Below are positions 7,350-14,817 of a DNA stretch of 22,052 nt, one piece after another. This DNA comes from JBMOOG01 sp049324535 (GTDB lineage: Bacteria; Pseudomonadota; Alphaproteobacteria; Rhodobacterales; Rhodobacteraceae): positions 1-22,052 of the forward strand of contig JBMOOG010000031.1 in the NCBI GenBank assembly GCA_049324535.1, given 5' to 3'. Positions within the stretch are counted from its first letter, which is position 1. The number at the start of each line of letters is the position of its first letter. Made by a program: the position numbers and the translations under genes. The notes below the pieces were generated by a model. It was not told the DNA's origin, did not search any database, and saw only the letters and a program-made list of their open reading frames with translations.

Positions 7350-7805
7350 TCAGCCCGCGTCGTTCGGCGGCCAGTCCTGCGCGCGGATGGTGTTCGTCCA
7401 AAGCAGGAAGTCCGCGAGCTGGCGGTATTCCTCGTCGGTCAGGTTGAACTGCGGCATCTGGCGGCGGCCCTCGATGCCGGTGGGCATCGCGTCCATCCAG
7501 CCCTTGAGCGCGGTGAAGGCGCCTTCGTGATCGCCGGGCGCGACGCCCCAGCGTTTCATCACGTTGCCGAGTTCGGGCGCAAAATAGGCGCCTTCGCCCA
7601 GGATCGTGTGGCAGTTGATGCAGGCGTGGCGTTCCCAGATGTGCTTGCCGGCAGCGACGCTGTCGGTCAGCGTCGAGCGGTCGGTCGAGACATTGCGGAT
7701 GTAGATGTGCGAGTGAACCGAAAGGCCCACGAAGATGGCGATGAAGAACAGGGACCCGCCGTAGAAGATGTTGCGGGCCATGCTCTTGGTCATGACTTCG
7801 CGCAT
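7350..7805 (-). CDS. norC: NorC, cytochrome c subunit of nitric oxide reductase
   Basis: A 151-residue membrane-anchored monoheme cytochrome c. An uncleaved N-terminal helix (about residues 13-30) is followed by a periplasmic domain with CINCH (C62, C65, H66) and the likely Met ligand in RRQMPQF (M117). It passes electrons from soluble cytochrome c or a cupredoxin to NorB. Start: ATG at 7805, with GGAAGGA 8 bases upstream; ATG at codon 5 is a less likely start. It is the first gene of norCBQDEF-nnrU, about 70 bases from the centre of an NNR-type box. Confidence 0.97.
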   Translation of the reverse strand: MREVMTKSMARNIFYGGSLFFIAIFVGLSVHSHIYIRNVSTDRSTLTDSVAAGKHIWERHACINCHTILGEGAYFAPELGNVMKRWGVAPGDHEGAFTALKGWMDAMPTGIEGRRQMPQFNLTDEEYRQLADFLLWTNTIRAQDWPPNDAG

Positions 7806-7868
7806 GGCGCTGATCCTTCCCGGAGCGTTGACGTGCCACCTGTCTGGACCCGCGCAGGGGTGCGGGCC

Positions 7869-7882
7869 TTAACAAAAGTCAA
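7869..7882 (-). promoter_or_regulatory. FNR/NNR-type box of the norC promoter
   Basis: Read toward norC the site is TTGAC-TTTT-GTTAA, a near-perfect FNR/NNR palindrome (TTGAT-N4-ATCAA class; one half-site has TTAA). Its centre is 70 bases from the norC ATG. If the site sits at -41.5, as usual for class II activation, the leader would be about 29 bases. It lies in the 110-base gap between nirX and norC. The first half, TTGACTTT, is shared with the nirI/nirS box. Confidence 0.85.
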
Positions 7883-7915
7883 CCGATACCGTCGGAAATT
7901 CTCGAAGCCGGGGTG

Positions 7916-8794
7916 TCAGACGATCGCCTCGACCCGAGCGCCGGGAAAGGCCGCCAGCGCCCGGTCGATCGCGGCGCGGTCCATCAGGCAGAACGCCGTG
8001 GACAACGCATCCGCCACCGCCGCCCGCGGCGCCGAGACCGCAACCGTGGACCAGAGCGGCCCCTGGCCTGCTGGACCAAGGATATGCGGTCGGCCGTCCC
8101 CGATCAGCGTGCCTCGGGGCGACGAGGTGGCCAGGGCGCGATCGGACAGGTCCAGCGTCGCGATCATTCCGCTGCCGGGTCCGGCGATCCCCGCGCGCCA
8201 GGGCAGGCCGTCGCCTCGCCGGCCAAGCGCGGCGATCTCGCCCATGTCGATCAGCACGTTGCCAAACCCTTCCGCGCGCAGGAGGTCCGCCACTCGGTCG
8301 GCCGCCCATCCCTGCGCGATCCCGTTCAGGGTCAGCGCCTGCCCTCGCCCGATCGTGAGCGCGTCGGGACGGATGCGGACCCGGGCCCAGCCGACCAGCT
8401 CAGCCGCAGCCGCCATGTCGCCGCCCTGCGCCGTCGCCAGCCAAAGGGGCTGCACGGTCGGATCGAAGGCGCCCCCGGTCGCGTCATGGACCCGGCCCGC
8501 CAGGTCCAGAAGTTCGCGCAGCCCCGCACCCGGCCCGGCCAACCGGCCATCGCGGTTGAGCCGCGCCAGTTCCGAATCGGCATGGAGCGAGGCGGTGCGC
8601 CCGATCCGGGCAATCTCCGACTCGATGCGCCCGAAGAGCCGGGGGCCGGCGGCGGGGGCCAGGCCCTCGATCCGTACCGAGAGCGCCGCACCGAGTCCCT
8701 GGCCCTGCCAGGTGGCCGCTCCGGCCCGACCGGCTCCGCAGGCCGCGGCAGCGCTGATCGCCAGAAAGCGGCGGCGGGACAGGACCAGGCTCAT
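7916..8794 (-). CDS. nirX: NirX, ApbE/NosX-type FAD:protein FMN transferase
   Basis: A 292-residue periplasmic protein of the ApbE family. The N-terminus has a Tat signal, SRRRFLAIS (residues 6-14), followed by a small hydrophobic stretch to about residue 27. Family blocks include ASLHADSELARLNRDG, TGGAFDPTVQPLW, LTLNGIAQGWAADRVADLL and the C-terminal VSAPRAAVADALSTAFCLM. ApbE proteins attach FMN to a Thr of target proteins. The natural target here is NirI, encoded two genes upstream, which has an S-G-A-T motif. The close relative NosX does this for NosR, and NirX and NosX can replace each other in Paracoccus. Overlaps nnrS by ATGA. nosX is the alternative name, but no nos genes are nearby. 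Confidence 0.9.
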   Translation of the reverse strand: MSLVLSRRRFLAISAAAACGAGRAGAATWQGQGLGAALSVRIEGLAPAAGPRLFGRIESEIARIGRTASLHADSELARLNRDGRLAGPGAGLRELLDLAGRVHDATGGAFDPTVQPLWLATAQGGDMAAAAELVGWARVRIRPDALTIGRGQALTLNGIAQGWAADRVADLLRAEGFGNVLIDMGEIAALGRRGDGLPWRAGIAGPGSGMIATLDLSDRALATSSPRGTLIGDGRPHILGPAGQGPLWSTVAVSAPRAAVADALSTAFCLMDRAAIDRALAAFPGARVEAIV

Positions 8795-10044
8795 GGCCGC
8801 GCCTCTTCCAGGGCGGCAAGCCTCGCGCGCGCCCGGGTCTCGGCCTCGGGCGGCAGCGGCGCACGCGGCGCCCGCTCGCCCCAGAACGCCGGCCAGAGCG
8901 CAGCCAGGTAGGCGGTAAAGGCCAGTATCCACAAGGCGCCCGCACCGAGCACGCAGGGATAATAGAGATCGGGCCAGGCCGATCCGGCCCAACGCAGGGC
9001 CGCCGCGGCCGGCACCAGCGCATAGGCGGCGACCAGTCCGGTCGGGGCCACCAGTGGCCGGCCGCTGTGACCAAGCGTCGCCCGGGACATGACGGCGATC
9101 GTCATCCCGCCAACCGCGCCGATGCCGATGACATGCAGCGCCGCGACTTCCGACCCGACCCCCAGCCCGGCAAGGCCCCAGGCGACCAGACCGACCCCGG
9201 CCATCGCGTAGCCCAGATGCAGCGTCCACAGGATCGGGCGGCGGGCGGTCCATCCGCCTCGCCATCCGGCCAGCCGCAGCAGCGCCGCGGTTCCGGCGGC
9301 GATCGCCAGCGCTGGCGCGACGGGATCGGGCAGCGGCAGCGCGACGGCCAGCGGCAGCGACAGCGCGGCGGCAATGGCGGCCCCGGCCACAGGCAGGCGG
9401 TCCGTCGGCAGCCCTTCGGCGCGACCCGACTGCACCATCGCGTTGCGGGTGAACCCCGGCGTGACCCGGCCGCCAAGGATGACGATCAGGGCGACAAGCG
9501 TGAAAAGCCCCATGCGCAGGCCGCTCCAGACCGTGTCCGCTGTCCAACCCGCCCATTCGAGATGGGTCATCAGGTCTGCGCACCACAGCAGGGCCAGAAG
9601 GGCGAGGAAGATTGCCTGCCGCGCCTTGGGCCGGCGCAGGATCATGCCGGCAAGGTTCGCCGCCAGCAGCGGCAGGAAGGCCAGATCGGCCACCGCGACA
9701 AGACCGGCCGGCAGCGAGGCGGAAACCCACATCGCGGCCCGGCCCGCCAGCCAGACCCCCGCCAGCACGACGAGGAAGGCCGGGCGCGGACCGCGCTCGC
9801 CGGTCCAGTTCGGCGCGGCGGTCAGCAGGAAACCCGCGATGGCGGCCCCGACGTAACCGAAGATCATCTCGTGCGCGTGCCACAGGTGCGGGGCCTGGGC
9901 AAAGGGCAGTGCGCTGACCATGCCGCCGGCCGCATGGACCGCAAGGTAGACCTCCCAGAGGATCATCGGCAGGATGGCGGCCACCGCGGCCAGAAGGAAG
10001 AACACCCGGAAGCCTTCCGAGAAGAGGCGGCGGATCGCGGTCAT
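8791..10044 (-). CDS. nnrS: NnrS family heme/copper-containing membrane protein
   Basis: A 417-residue protein with about 12 membrane segments. The NnrS signature is clear: GFRVFFLLAAVAAILPM at the N-terminus, the histidine motif HLWHAHEMIFGYVGAAIAGF (about residues 53-72), GGRVTPGFTRNA in the middle and GGMTIAVMSRATLGHSGRPL late. NnrS was described in Rhodobacter as a heme- and copper-containing membrane protein under NnrR control. It protects against NO stress in other bacteria, and its reaction is not settled. Start: ATG at 10044, with GGAAGGAG 8 bases upstream and an ATGA overlap with nirI. It lies between nirI and nirX in one transcription unit. Confidence 0.94.
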   Translation of the reverse strand: MTAIRRLFSEGFRVFFLLAAVAAILPMILWEVYLAVHAAGGMVSALPFAQAPHLWHAHEMIFGYVGAAIAGFLLTAAPNWTGERGPRPAFLVVLAGVWLAGRAAMWVSASLPAGLVAVADLAFLPLLAANLAGMILRRPKARQAIFLALLALLWCADLMTHLEWAGWTADTVWSGLRMGLFTLVALIVILGGRVTPGFTRNAMVQSGRAEGLPTDRLPVAGAAIAAALSLPLAVALPLPDPVAPALAIAAGTAALLRLAGWRGGWTARRPILWTLHLGYAMAGVGLVAWGLAGLGVGSEVAALHVIGIGAVGGMTIAVMSRATLGHSGRPLVAPTGLVAAYALVPAAAALRWAGSAWPDLYYPCVLGAGALWILAFTAYLAALWPAFWGERAPRAPLPPEAETRARARLAALEEARP

Positions 10045-12059
10045 GGGGTTGCTCCTTCCGGGGCGCGGGCGCGCCGCTTCAGCACCGGGCATTGCGCGGC
10101 ATCGTTCATGATGACCTGGCAGCGAAGGCAGAGAACGCATTCGTTCGGGTTGATCCGCCCGATGGCGTCGATCGCGCCCACCGTGCATTTGGTTTCGCAC
10201 AGCCGGCATTCGCGGCCGCATTGCGGGCGCCGGTGCAGCCAGTCGAAGATCTTCAGCTTGGCCGGGATCGCCAGCGCCGCGCCCAGGGGGCAGAGATAGC
10301 GGCAGTAGAACCGCTCGATGAAGAGCCCAGCCGCAAGGATCGCGGCCACGAACAGCAGGAAGGGCCATGCCCGGACGAACCGCATGGCGATCGCGGTCTT
10401 GAACGGCTCGGCTTCGGCCAGCACCAGAGCGTCATGCATCGAATGGAAGCTCAGCGCCAGAATCGCGACAAAGAGCGTGTACTTGATGACCCAGAGCCGT
10501 TCATGCAGCGCCTGCGGCACCGCGATCTGGCGCAGGCCAAGCCGGACCGCCGCCGCGTTCATCAGTTCCTGCAACGCGCCGAACGGGCAAAGCCAGCCGC
10601 AATAGACGCCGCGGCCCCAGAACAGCAGGCCAAGCGCCACGAAGGCCCAGAGCAGGAAGATCACCGGCTCGATCAGGAAGGTTTCCCAGTGGAACCCGGT
10701 CAGGAGCGATTGCACGAAGGCCACCACCTGCACGACCGACAGCTGGCCGCCGAGCCCGAGGCCGAGGACCACCAAGGTCGTCGACAGGAACGCGAGCCGC
10801 CCGAACAGCCAGAGCCGCGGGCGGTGCGTGATCCATTCCTGCGCGAAGAGCGCCACGGTCAGTACCGCCAGCATCCCGCCCACGACGACGACGGCGGCCC
10901 GGCGCGTCGTCCAGGCCTGCTGCCAGAGAGGAACCTCGGCCGGCGGCGGCGCCAGCCGGAACGGCCCGGGGAGGTCATAGCCGAGTTCGACCGGCATCAC
11001 CACGTCGCCGCCGGCGGCATCCGGGCGGGCCGCGCGCAGGGCGACGGTGAAGGGCCGTGTCGCGTCGAACCCGTCCGGCAGCGCAAAGACGCTGATCTCT
11101 TTCATCGCGGGGGCCTCGGGCAGTGCGAGCCGCCGCACCATGTGGAACCCGTCCGCCTCCGGCTGCCAGGCCAGATCGCCCTGCCGCAGGCTCAGCCTGT
11201 CGAACAGACCCGTCCGCTTCCAGTCGGTGCCGCGGTGCGACTGCACCCCCGATGACATCACGATCAGCGCCGACCGTCCCGGCGGCAGCGTCCCCACGGC
11301 GCGGGTGTATTCCTGCTGGCCCAGCAGGTTCTGTCCGATCGTCGGCGGATCAGCCAGCGCCACCCAGAACCGCAGGAAGTCGCCCGGCCCGGGCTCGACC
11401 GGTACCCTTGCCCCGGCCAGCGCCCGCGCCGCCTCGGTCATGCTGACCGAAGTGCCACGCACCGCGCCGGCGGCAACCAGTTCGTCCCAGGTCATCGGCA
11501 CGAAGCTGACGCGATCCACGCCGCGCGCATCGCCCAGAACGCCCCGCGCCAGGGCCAGAGTTCGGGCGCTGCGCAGGATCCCGTCGCGGATCACGCCGGT
11601 CGACACGGTGGCGCCGCTGATGATGTCGGGAAGACCCGGCGCCCGCGATCCGGCAGGCGCGGCCAGGTCATAGCCCCGGAATCCGGCCACATAGGCGGCG
11701 ATGTCGGCCTCGGAGATCCCGAGTGTCAGCACCGGCTCGCTCTGGCGCACCAGTTCCGCGCCGGCGATGCGCCCGGCGGGGCTCACCGCCACCAGCACGT
11801 CCAGCGGTCGGCCCGAATAGCCGACCGACCCCGCGATTTCCCAGGTCGATCCGACATAGCCCGCGATGGCTTCCCCGTGGCGGACAGTCCATCCCGGCAC
11901 GCCGGCGTCGATCCGTTCGACCGTCGGGACCCCGGGGCCGGGCAGCAGGCGCGCGATGCGCTGTGCATCGGGCACAAGGGACTCCTCGTTCCCGGCCGTG
12001 CCCCGGCCGGGGGCCAGCGCGAAGGCCAGGCCGAAAACAAGGCAGAGGAGCAGGCGCAT
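10041..12059 (-). CDS. nirI: NirI, NosR-like flavo-iron-sulfur membrane protein
   Basis: A 672-residue protein. A signal peptide (MRLLLCLVFGLAFALAPG) leads to a periplasmic FMN-binding domain with SGATVSTGV (residues 148-156), where T151 is the likely FMN attachment site. A second periplasmic stretch runs to about 420, then comes a block of membrane helices. Two CxxxCP motifs (CGWLCPFG, CRYLCPLG) flank the later helices. At the C-terminus are cytoplasmic ferredoxin-like cysteines: C614, C618, C621, C625 and C641, C644, C647, C657. In Paracoccus denitrificans, NirI is needed for nirS expression. I chose the ATG at 12059 because it gives the signal peptide; longer frames run into the box and nirS leader. 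NosR is the paralogue, but adjacency to nirS argues for NirI. Confidence 0.92.
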   Translation of the reverse strand: MRLLLCLVFGLAFALAPGRGTAGNEESLVPDAQRIARLLPGPGVPTVERIDAGVPGWTVRHGEAIAGYVGSTWEIAGSVGYSGRPLDVLVAVSPAGRIAGAELVRQSEPVLTLGISEADIAAYVAGFRGYDLAAPAGSRAPGLPDIISGATVSTGVIRDGILRSARTLALARGVLGDARGVDRVSFVPMTWDELVAAGAVRGTSVSMTEAARALAGARVPVEPGPGDFLRFWVALADPPTIGQNLLGQQEYTRAVGTLPPGRSALIVMSSGVQSHRGTDWKRTGLFDRLSLRQGDLAWQPEADGFHMVRRLALPEAPAMKEISVFALPDGFDATRPFTVALRAARPDAAGGDVVMPVELGYDLPGPFRLAPPPAEVPLWQQAWTTRRAAVVVVGGMLAVLTVALFAQEWITHRPRLWLFGRLAFLSTTLVVLGLGLGGQLSVVQVVAFVQSLLTGFHWETFLIEPVIFLLWAFVALGLLFWGRGVYCGWLCPFGALQELMNAAAVRLGLRQIAVPQALHERLWVIKYTLFVAILALSFHSMHDALVLAEAEPFKTAIAMRFVRAWPFLLFVAAILAAGLFIERFYCRYLCPLGAALAIPAKLKIFDWLHRRPQCGRECRLCETKCTVGAIDAIGRINPNECVLCLRCQVIMNDAAQCPVLKRRARAPEGATP

Positions 12060-12117
12060 GGAGCGTTCCGGGCGGGCTTGGTCCCGCGGACCCTGCGCCC
12101 GGACGGGTCGCGGGGCC

Positions 12118-12131
12118 TTGATGAAAGTCAA
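12118..12131. promoter_or_regulatory. Shared FNR/NNR-type box between divergent nirI and nirS
   Basis: TTGAT-GAAA-GTCAA on the plus strand (TTGAC-TTTC-ATCAA toward nirI) is a near-perfect FNR/NNR palindrome and the only one in the 134-base divergent gap. Its centre is about 65 bases from the nirI ATG and 70 from the nirS ATG. A single dimer at -41.5 for both promoters would give leaders of about 25-30 bases each way. No clear -10 elements are visible. Confidence 0.87.
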
Positions 12132-12193
12132 TGAGCGACTCTGGTCGCGGACGCAGGGTGCCGCCAGCCTCACCAGCCAGATGGAGACCTCTC

Positions 12194-13957
12194 ATGAAAC
12201 CCCGAGCCTCCCGAGCCAGGACCTCCCTGTGGGGAAGCGCCGCTCTCGCCCTCGGACTGATGGTTGCGCCCGCCATTGCGCAGGACAAGCCCAAGGAACA
12301 CGCCGACGGACCCGCCGCCGCCTATGAACCCTCGATGACGACGCTGGCGCAGATCGGCGTCGAAATGCCGGGCCGCAAGCCGGGCGATCCGGTGATGACC
12401 CAGGAAGAGTTCGACCAGGCCAAGCAGATCTATTTCGAACGCTGCGCCGGCTGCCACGGTGTGCTGCGCAAGGGCGCGACCGGCAAGCCGCTGACCCCGG
12501 ACATCACCCGCGAACTCGGCTACGAGCATGTGCAGAGCTTCATCACCTACGGCTCGCCCGCGGGGATGCCGAACTGGGGCACCTCGGGCGAACTGACCGA
12601 GGCGCAGGTCGACCTGATGGCGCGCTACGTGATGCTCGATCCGCCCGCGCCGCCCGAATTCGGCATGCCCGAGATGAAGGCGAGCTGGAAGGTGCTGGTC
12701 GAACCCAAGGACCGGCCCACGCAGAAGATGAACGATCTCGACCTCGACAACCTGATGTCGGTGACGCTGCGCGATTCCGGCCAGGTGGCGCTGATCGACG
12801 GCGGCACCTATGAGATCAAGGAAGTGATCGACACCGGCTATGCCGTCCACATCAGCCGGATTTCGGCCTCGGGCCGCTATCTGTTCGTGATCGGCCGTGA
12901 CGGCAAGGTCAACATGATCGACCTCTGGCTGGAAAAGCCCGCCACGGTGGCCGAGATCAAGATCGGGTCCGAGGCGCGTTCGGTCGAAACCTCGAAATTC
13001 GAGGGCTGGGAAGACAGGTATGTGATCGCCGGCAGCTACTGGCCGCCGCAATACGTCATCATGGACGGCCAGACGCTCGAGCCTCTGAAGATCGTCTCTA
13101 CCCGCGGCAACATCTACGACGAGCAGACCTATCACCCCGAACCGCGGGTGGCGTCGATCGTGGCCAGCCATTTCAAGCCCGAGTTCATCGTGAACGTGAA
13201 GGAAACGGGCAAGATCCTGCTCGTCGACTACACCGACCTGAAGAACCTCAAGACCGTCGAGATCGAGGCCGAACGGTTCCTGCATGACGGCGGTTTCGAC
13301 AGCACGCACCGCTACTTCCTGGTGGCGGCCAACGCCCGCGGCAAGATCGCGGTCGTCGACACCAAGGAAGACAAGCTCGTCGGGCTGATCGAAACGGGCG
13401 GCCAGACCCCGCACCCGGGGCGCGGCGCGAACTTCGTGCACCCGGTCTTCGGCCCCGTCTGGGCCTCGTCGCACCTTGGCGACGACTCGGTCGCGCTTAT
13501 CGGGACCGACCCCGAGGGGCATCCCGACAATGCCTGGAAGCTGGTGGACAGCTTCTATGCCCTGGGCGGCGGGTCGCTCTTCATCAAGACGCACCCGAAC
13601 TCGACGCATCTCTATGTCGATGCGCCGCTGAACCCGGATGCGGAAACCTCGTCATCGGTCGCGGTCTTCGACATCTCGAAGATGACCGGGGACACCGCCA
13701 AGGATCCGGAATTCACCACCCTGCCGATCGGCGAATGGGCGGGGATCCCGGAAGGCCAGCCGCGCGTGGTGCAACCCGAGTTCAACAAGGACGGCACCGA
13801 GGTCTGGTTCTCGGTCTGGAACGCCAAGGACAAGGAATCGGCCATCGTCGTGGTGGATGACAAGACGCTCGAACTGAAGAAGGTCATCAAGGACAAGCGC
13901 CTGATCACCCCCACCGGCAAGTTCAACGTCCTGAACACCAAGCAGGACATCTACTGA
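12194..13957 (+). CDS. nirS: NirS, cytochrome cd1 nitrite reductase
   Basis: A 587-residue periplasmic enzyme reducing nitrite to NO. The Sec signal peptide probably ends at AIAQ (residue 30). The heme c domain has CAGCH (C84, C87, H88). The eight-bladed d1 domain carries the proximal heme d1 ligand H219 and active-site H364 and H407. With a constant offset of 19 these equal His200, His345 and His388 of Paracoccus pantotrophus NirS. H36, Y44 and M125 equal the His17/Tyr25/Met106 ligand-switch residues of that enzyme. Start: ATG at 12194, with GGAGA 5 bases upstream; an in-frame open stretch from 12131 overlaps the NNR box and gives no signal peptide. First gene of the nirSECFDLGHJN operon. 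Confidence 0.98.
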   Translation: MKPRASRARTSLWGSAALALGLMVAPAIAQDKPKEHADGPAAAYEPSMTTLAQIGVEMPGRKPGDPVMTQEEFDQAKQIYFERCAGCHGVLRKGATGKPLTPDITRELGYEHVQSFITYGSPAGMPNWGTSGELTEAQVDLMARYVMLDPPAPPEFGMPEMKASWKVLVEPKDRPTQKMNDLDLDNLMSVTLRDSGQVALIDGGTYEIKEVIDTGYAVHISRISASGRYLFVIGRDGKVNMIDLWLEKPATVAEIKIGSEARSVETSKFEGWEDRYVIAGSYWPPQYVIMDGQTLEPLKIVSTRGNIYDEQTYHPEPRVASIVASHFKPEFIVNVKETGKILLVDYTDLKNLKTVEIEAERFLHDGGFDSTHRYFLVAANARGKIAVVDTKEDKLVGLIETGGQTPHPGRGANFVHPVFGPVWASSHLGDDSVALIGTDPEGHPDNAWKLVDSFYALGGGSLFIKTHPNSTHLYVDAPLNPDAETSSSVAVFDISKMTGDTAKDPEFTTLPIGEWAGIPEGQPRVVQPEFNKDGTEVWFSVWNAKDKESAIVVVDDKTLELKKVIKDKRLITPTGKFNVLNTKQDIY

Positions 13958-13965
13958 CCTGCGCC

Positions 13966-13994
13966 GGTCCGGGCGGCACGCCACCGCCCGGACC
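13966..13994 (+). terminator. Strong stem-loop between nirS and nirE
   Basis: A perfect 11-bp GC-rich stem (GGTCCGGGCGG / CCGCCCGGACC) with a 7-base loop starts 8 bases after the nirS stop. No T-run follows, so it is unlikely to be a full terminator. A likely role is partial termination, or protection of the nirS 3' end so that much more NirS than heme d1 enzymes is made. It is the only sizeable non-coding gap (68 bases) in the nirS-to-nirN operon. Confidence 0.55.
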
Positions 13995-14025
13995 TCTCCC
14001 CAGTCCAAAGAGCCGGATCGTCGCC

Positions 14026-14817
14026 ATGAAAGACCTGACCCACGAAAGCCCCCGGGGATGCGTGCATCTGATCGGCGCCGGACCCGGCGACCCCGAACTG
14101 CTGACGCTGAAGGCGCTGCGACTGATCCGGTCGGCGGATGTCGTGGTGCATGACCGACTGGTCAGCCCCGAGATCCTGGACCTGGTGCCGTCGACAGTGC
14201 GCTGCATCGACGTGGGCAAGTTGCCGAAATTCCACAAGGTGCCGCAGGAGGAAATCAATGCCCTTCTGGTGCTTCTGGCCGGCCAGGGCCTGACGGTGGC
14301 GCGGCTCAAGGGCGGCGACCCTCTTATCTTCGGCCGAGGTTCGGAAGAGGCCGAGGCCTGCCGGGCCGCCGGTATCCGCTTTGCCTATGTCCCGGGCATC
14401 ACCTCGGCGCAGGGGGCCGCCGCCTCGACCGGCGTGCCGCTGACCCATCGCGGACTGGCGACCGGCGTGCGCTATGTCACCGGACATCGCGCGCGCGACG
14501 CGGCGCTCGATCTCGACTGGCCGTCCCTGGCCAGCCCGGACACCACGCTGGTCGTCTACATGGGCGCGGCCAGCATCGGCGCCATCGCGGCGGAACTTGT
14601 CGCGCACGGCCTGCCCGGAGACCTGCCGGTGCTGGCGGTGGCCTCGGCCACCACCCCGCGCGAGAGACGCATCCTGTCCACGCTGGACGCCGTCGCGACG
14701 GACGTCGCCGCCGCCGATCCGGCGGCGCCGGTGCTGTTCCTCATCGGCCGGGTCGTGTCGCTCTATGACGACCCGCTGCCCGCATTGGCCGCCCTGCACG
14801 TTGCCGCCGATGCGTGA
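14026..14817 (+). CDS. nirE: NirE, uroporphyrinogen-III C-methyltransferase
   Basis: A 263-residue SAM-dependent methyltransferase making precorrin-2 from uroporphyrinogen III, the first dedicated step toward heme d1. Motifs: the SAM loop VHLIGAGPGDPELLTLKAL (residues 9-27), VVVHDRLVS, RLKGGDPLIFGRGSEEAEAC, YVPGITSAQGAAASTGVPLTHRG and VVYMGA. The length is that of a stand-alone NirE/CobA without the CysG N-terminal dehydrogenase domain, so oxidation and iron insertion to siroheme must come from elsewhere in the genome. Its 3' end overlaps nirC by 8 bases. Confidence 0.96.
   Translation: MKDLTHESPRGCVHLIGAGPGDPELLTLKALRLIRSADVVVHDRLVSPEILDLVPSTVRCIDVGKLPKFHKVPQEEINALLVLLAGQGLTVARLKGGDPLIFGRGSEEAEACRAAGIRFAYVPGITSAQGAAASTGVPLTHRGLATGVRYVTGHRARDAALDLDWPSLASPDTTLVVYMGAASIGAIAAELVAHGLPGDLPVLAVASATTPRERRILSTLDAVATDVAAADPAAPVLFLIGRVVSLYDDPLPALAALHVAADA

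Noticed and set aside
5961..8918. Very long open frame (985 codons) on the plus strand opposite norB, norC and nirX
   Set aside because: It runs antisense to well-identified genes with all catalytic residues, has low-complexity His/Glu/Arg-rich content, and follows from the codon bias of the real genes in GC-rich DNA.
12060..12173. Longer nirI start near 12173
   Set aside because: The extension crosses the NNR box and divergent promoter and adds a charged stretch ahead of a clear signal peptide.
12131..12193. Longer nirS start at 12131
   Set aside because: It would place the start in the NNR box and bury the signal peptide. The ATG at 12194 has a good ribosome site and gives a proper signal peptide.
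12170..13609. 479-codon minus-strand open frame opposite nirS
   Set aside because: Antisense shadow of nirS; the composition is typical of mirror frames and no family is recognisable.
13966..13994. Full Rho-independent terminator after nirS
   Set aside because: The stem is strong but no T-run follows, and nirE and the rest of the heme d1 pathway continue on the same strand without a recognisable new promoter or box. I prefer partial termination or mRNA protection.
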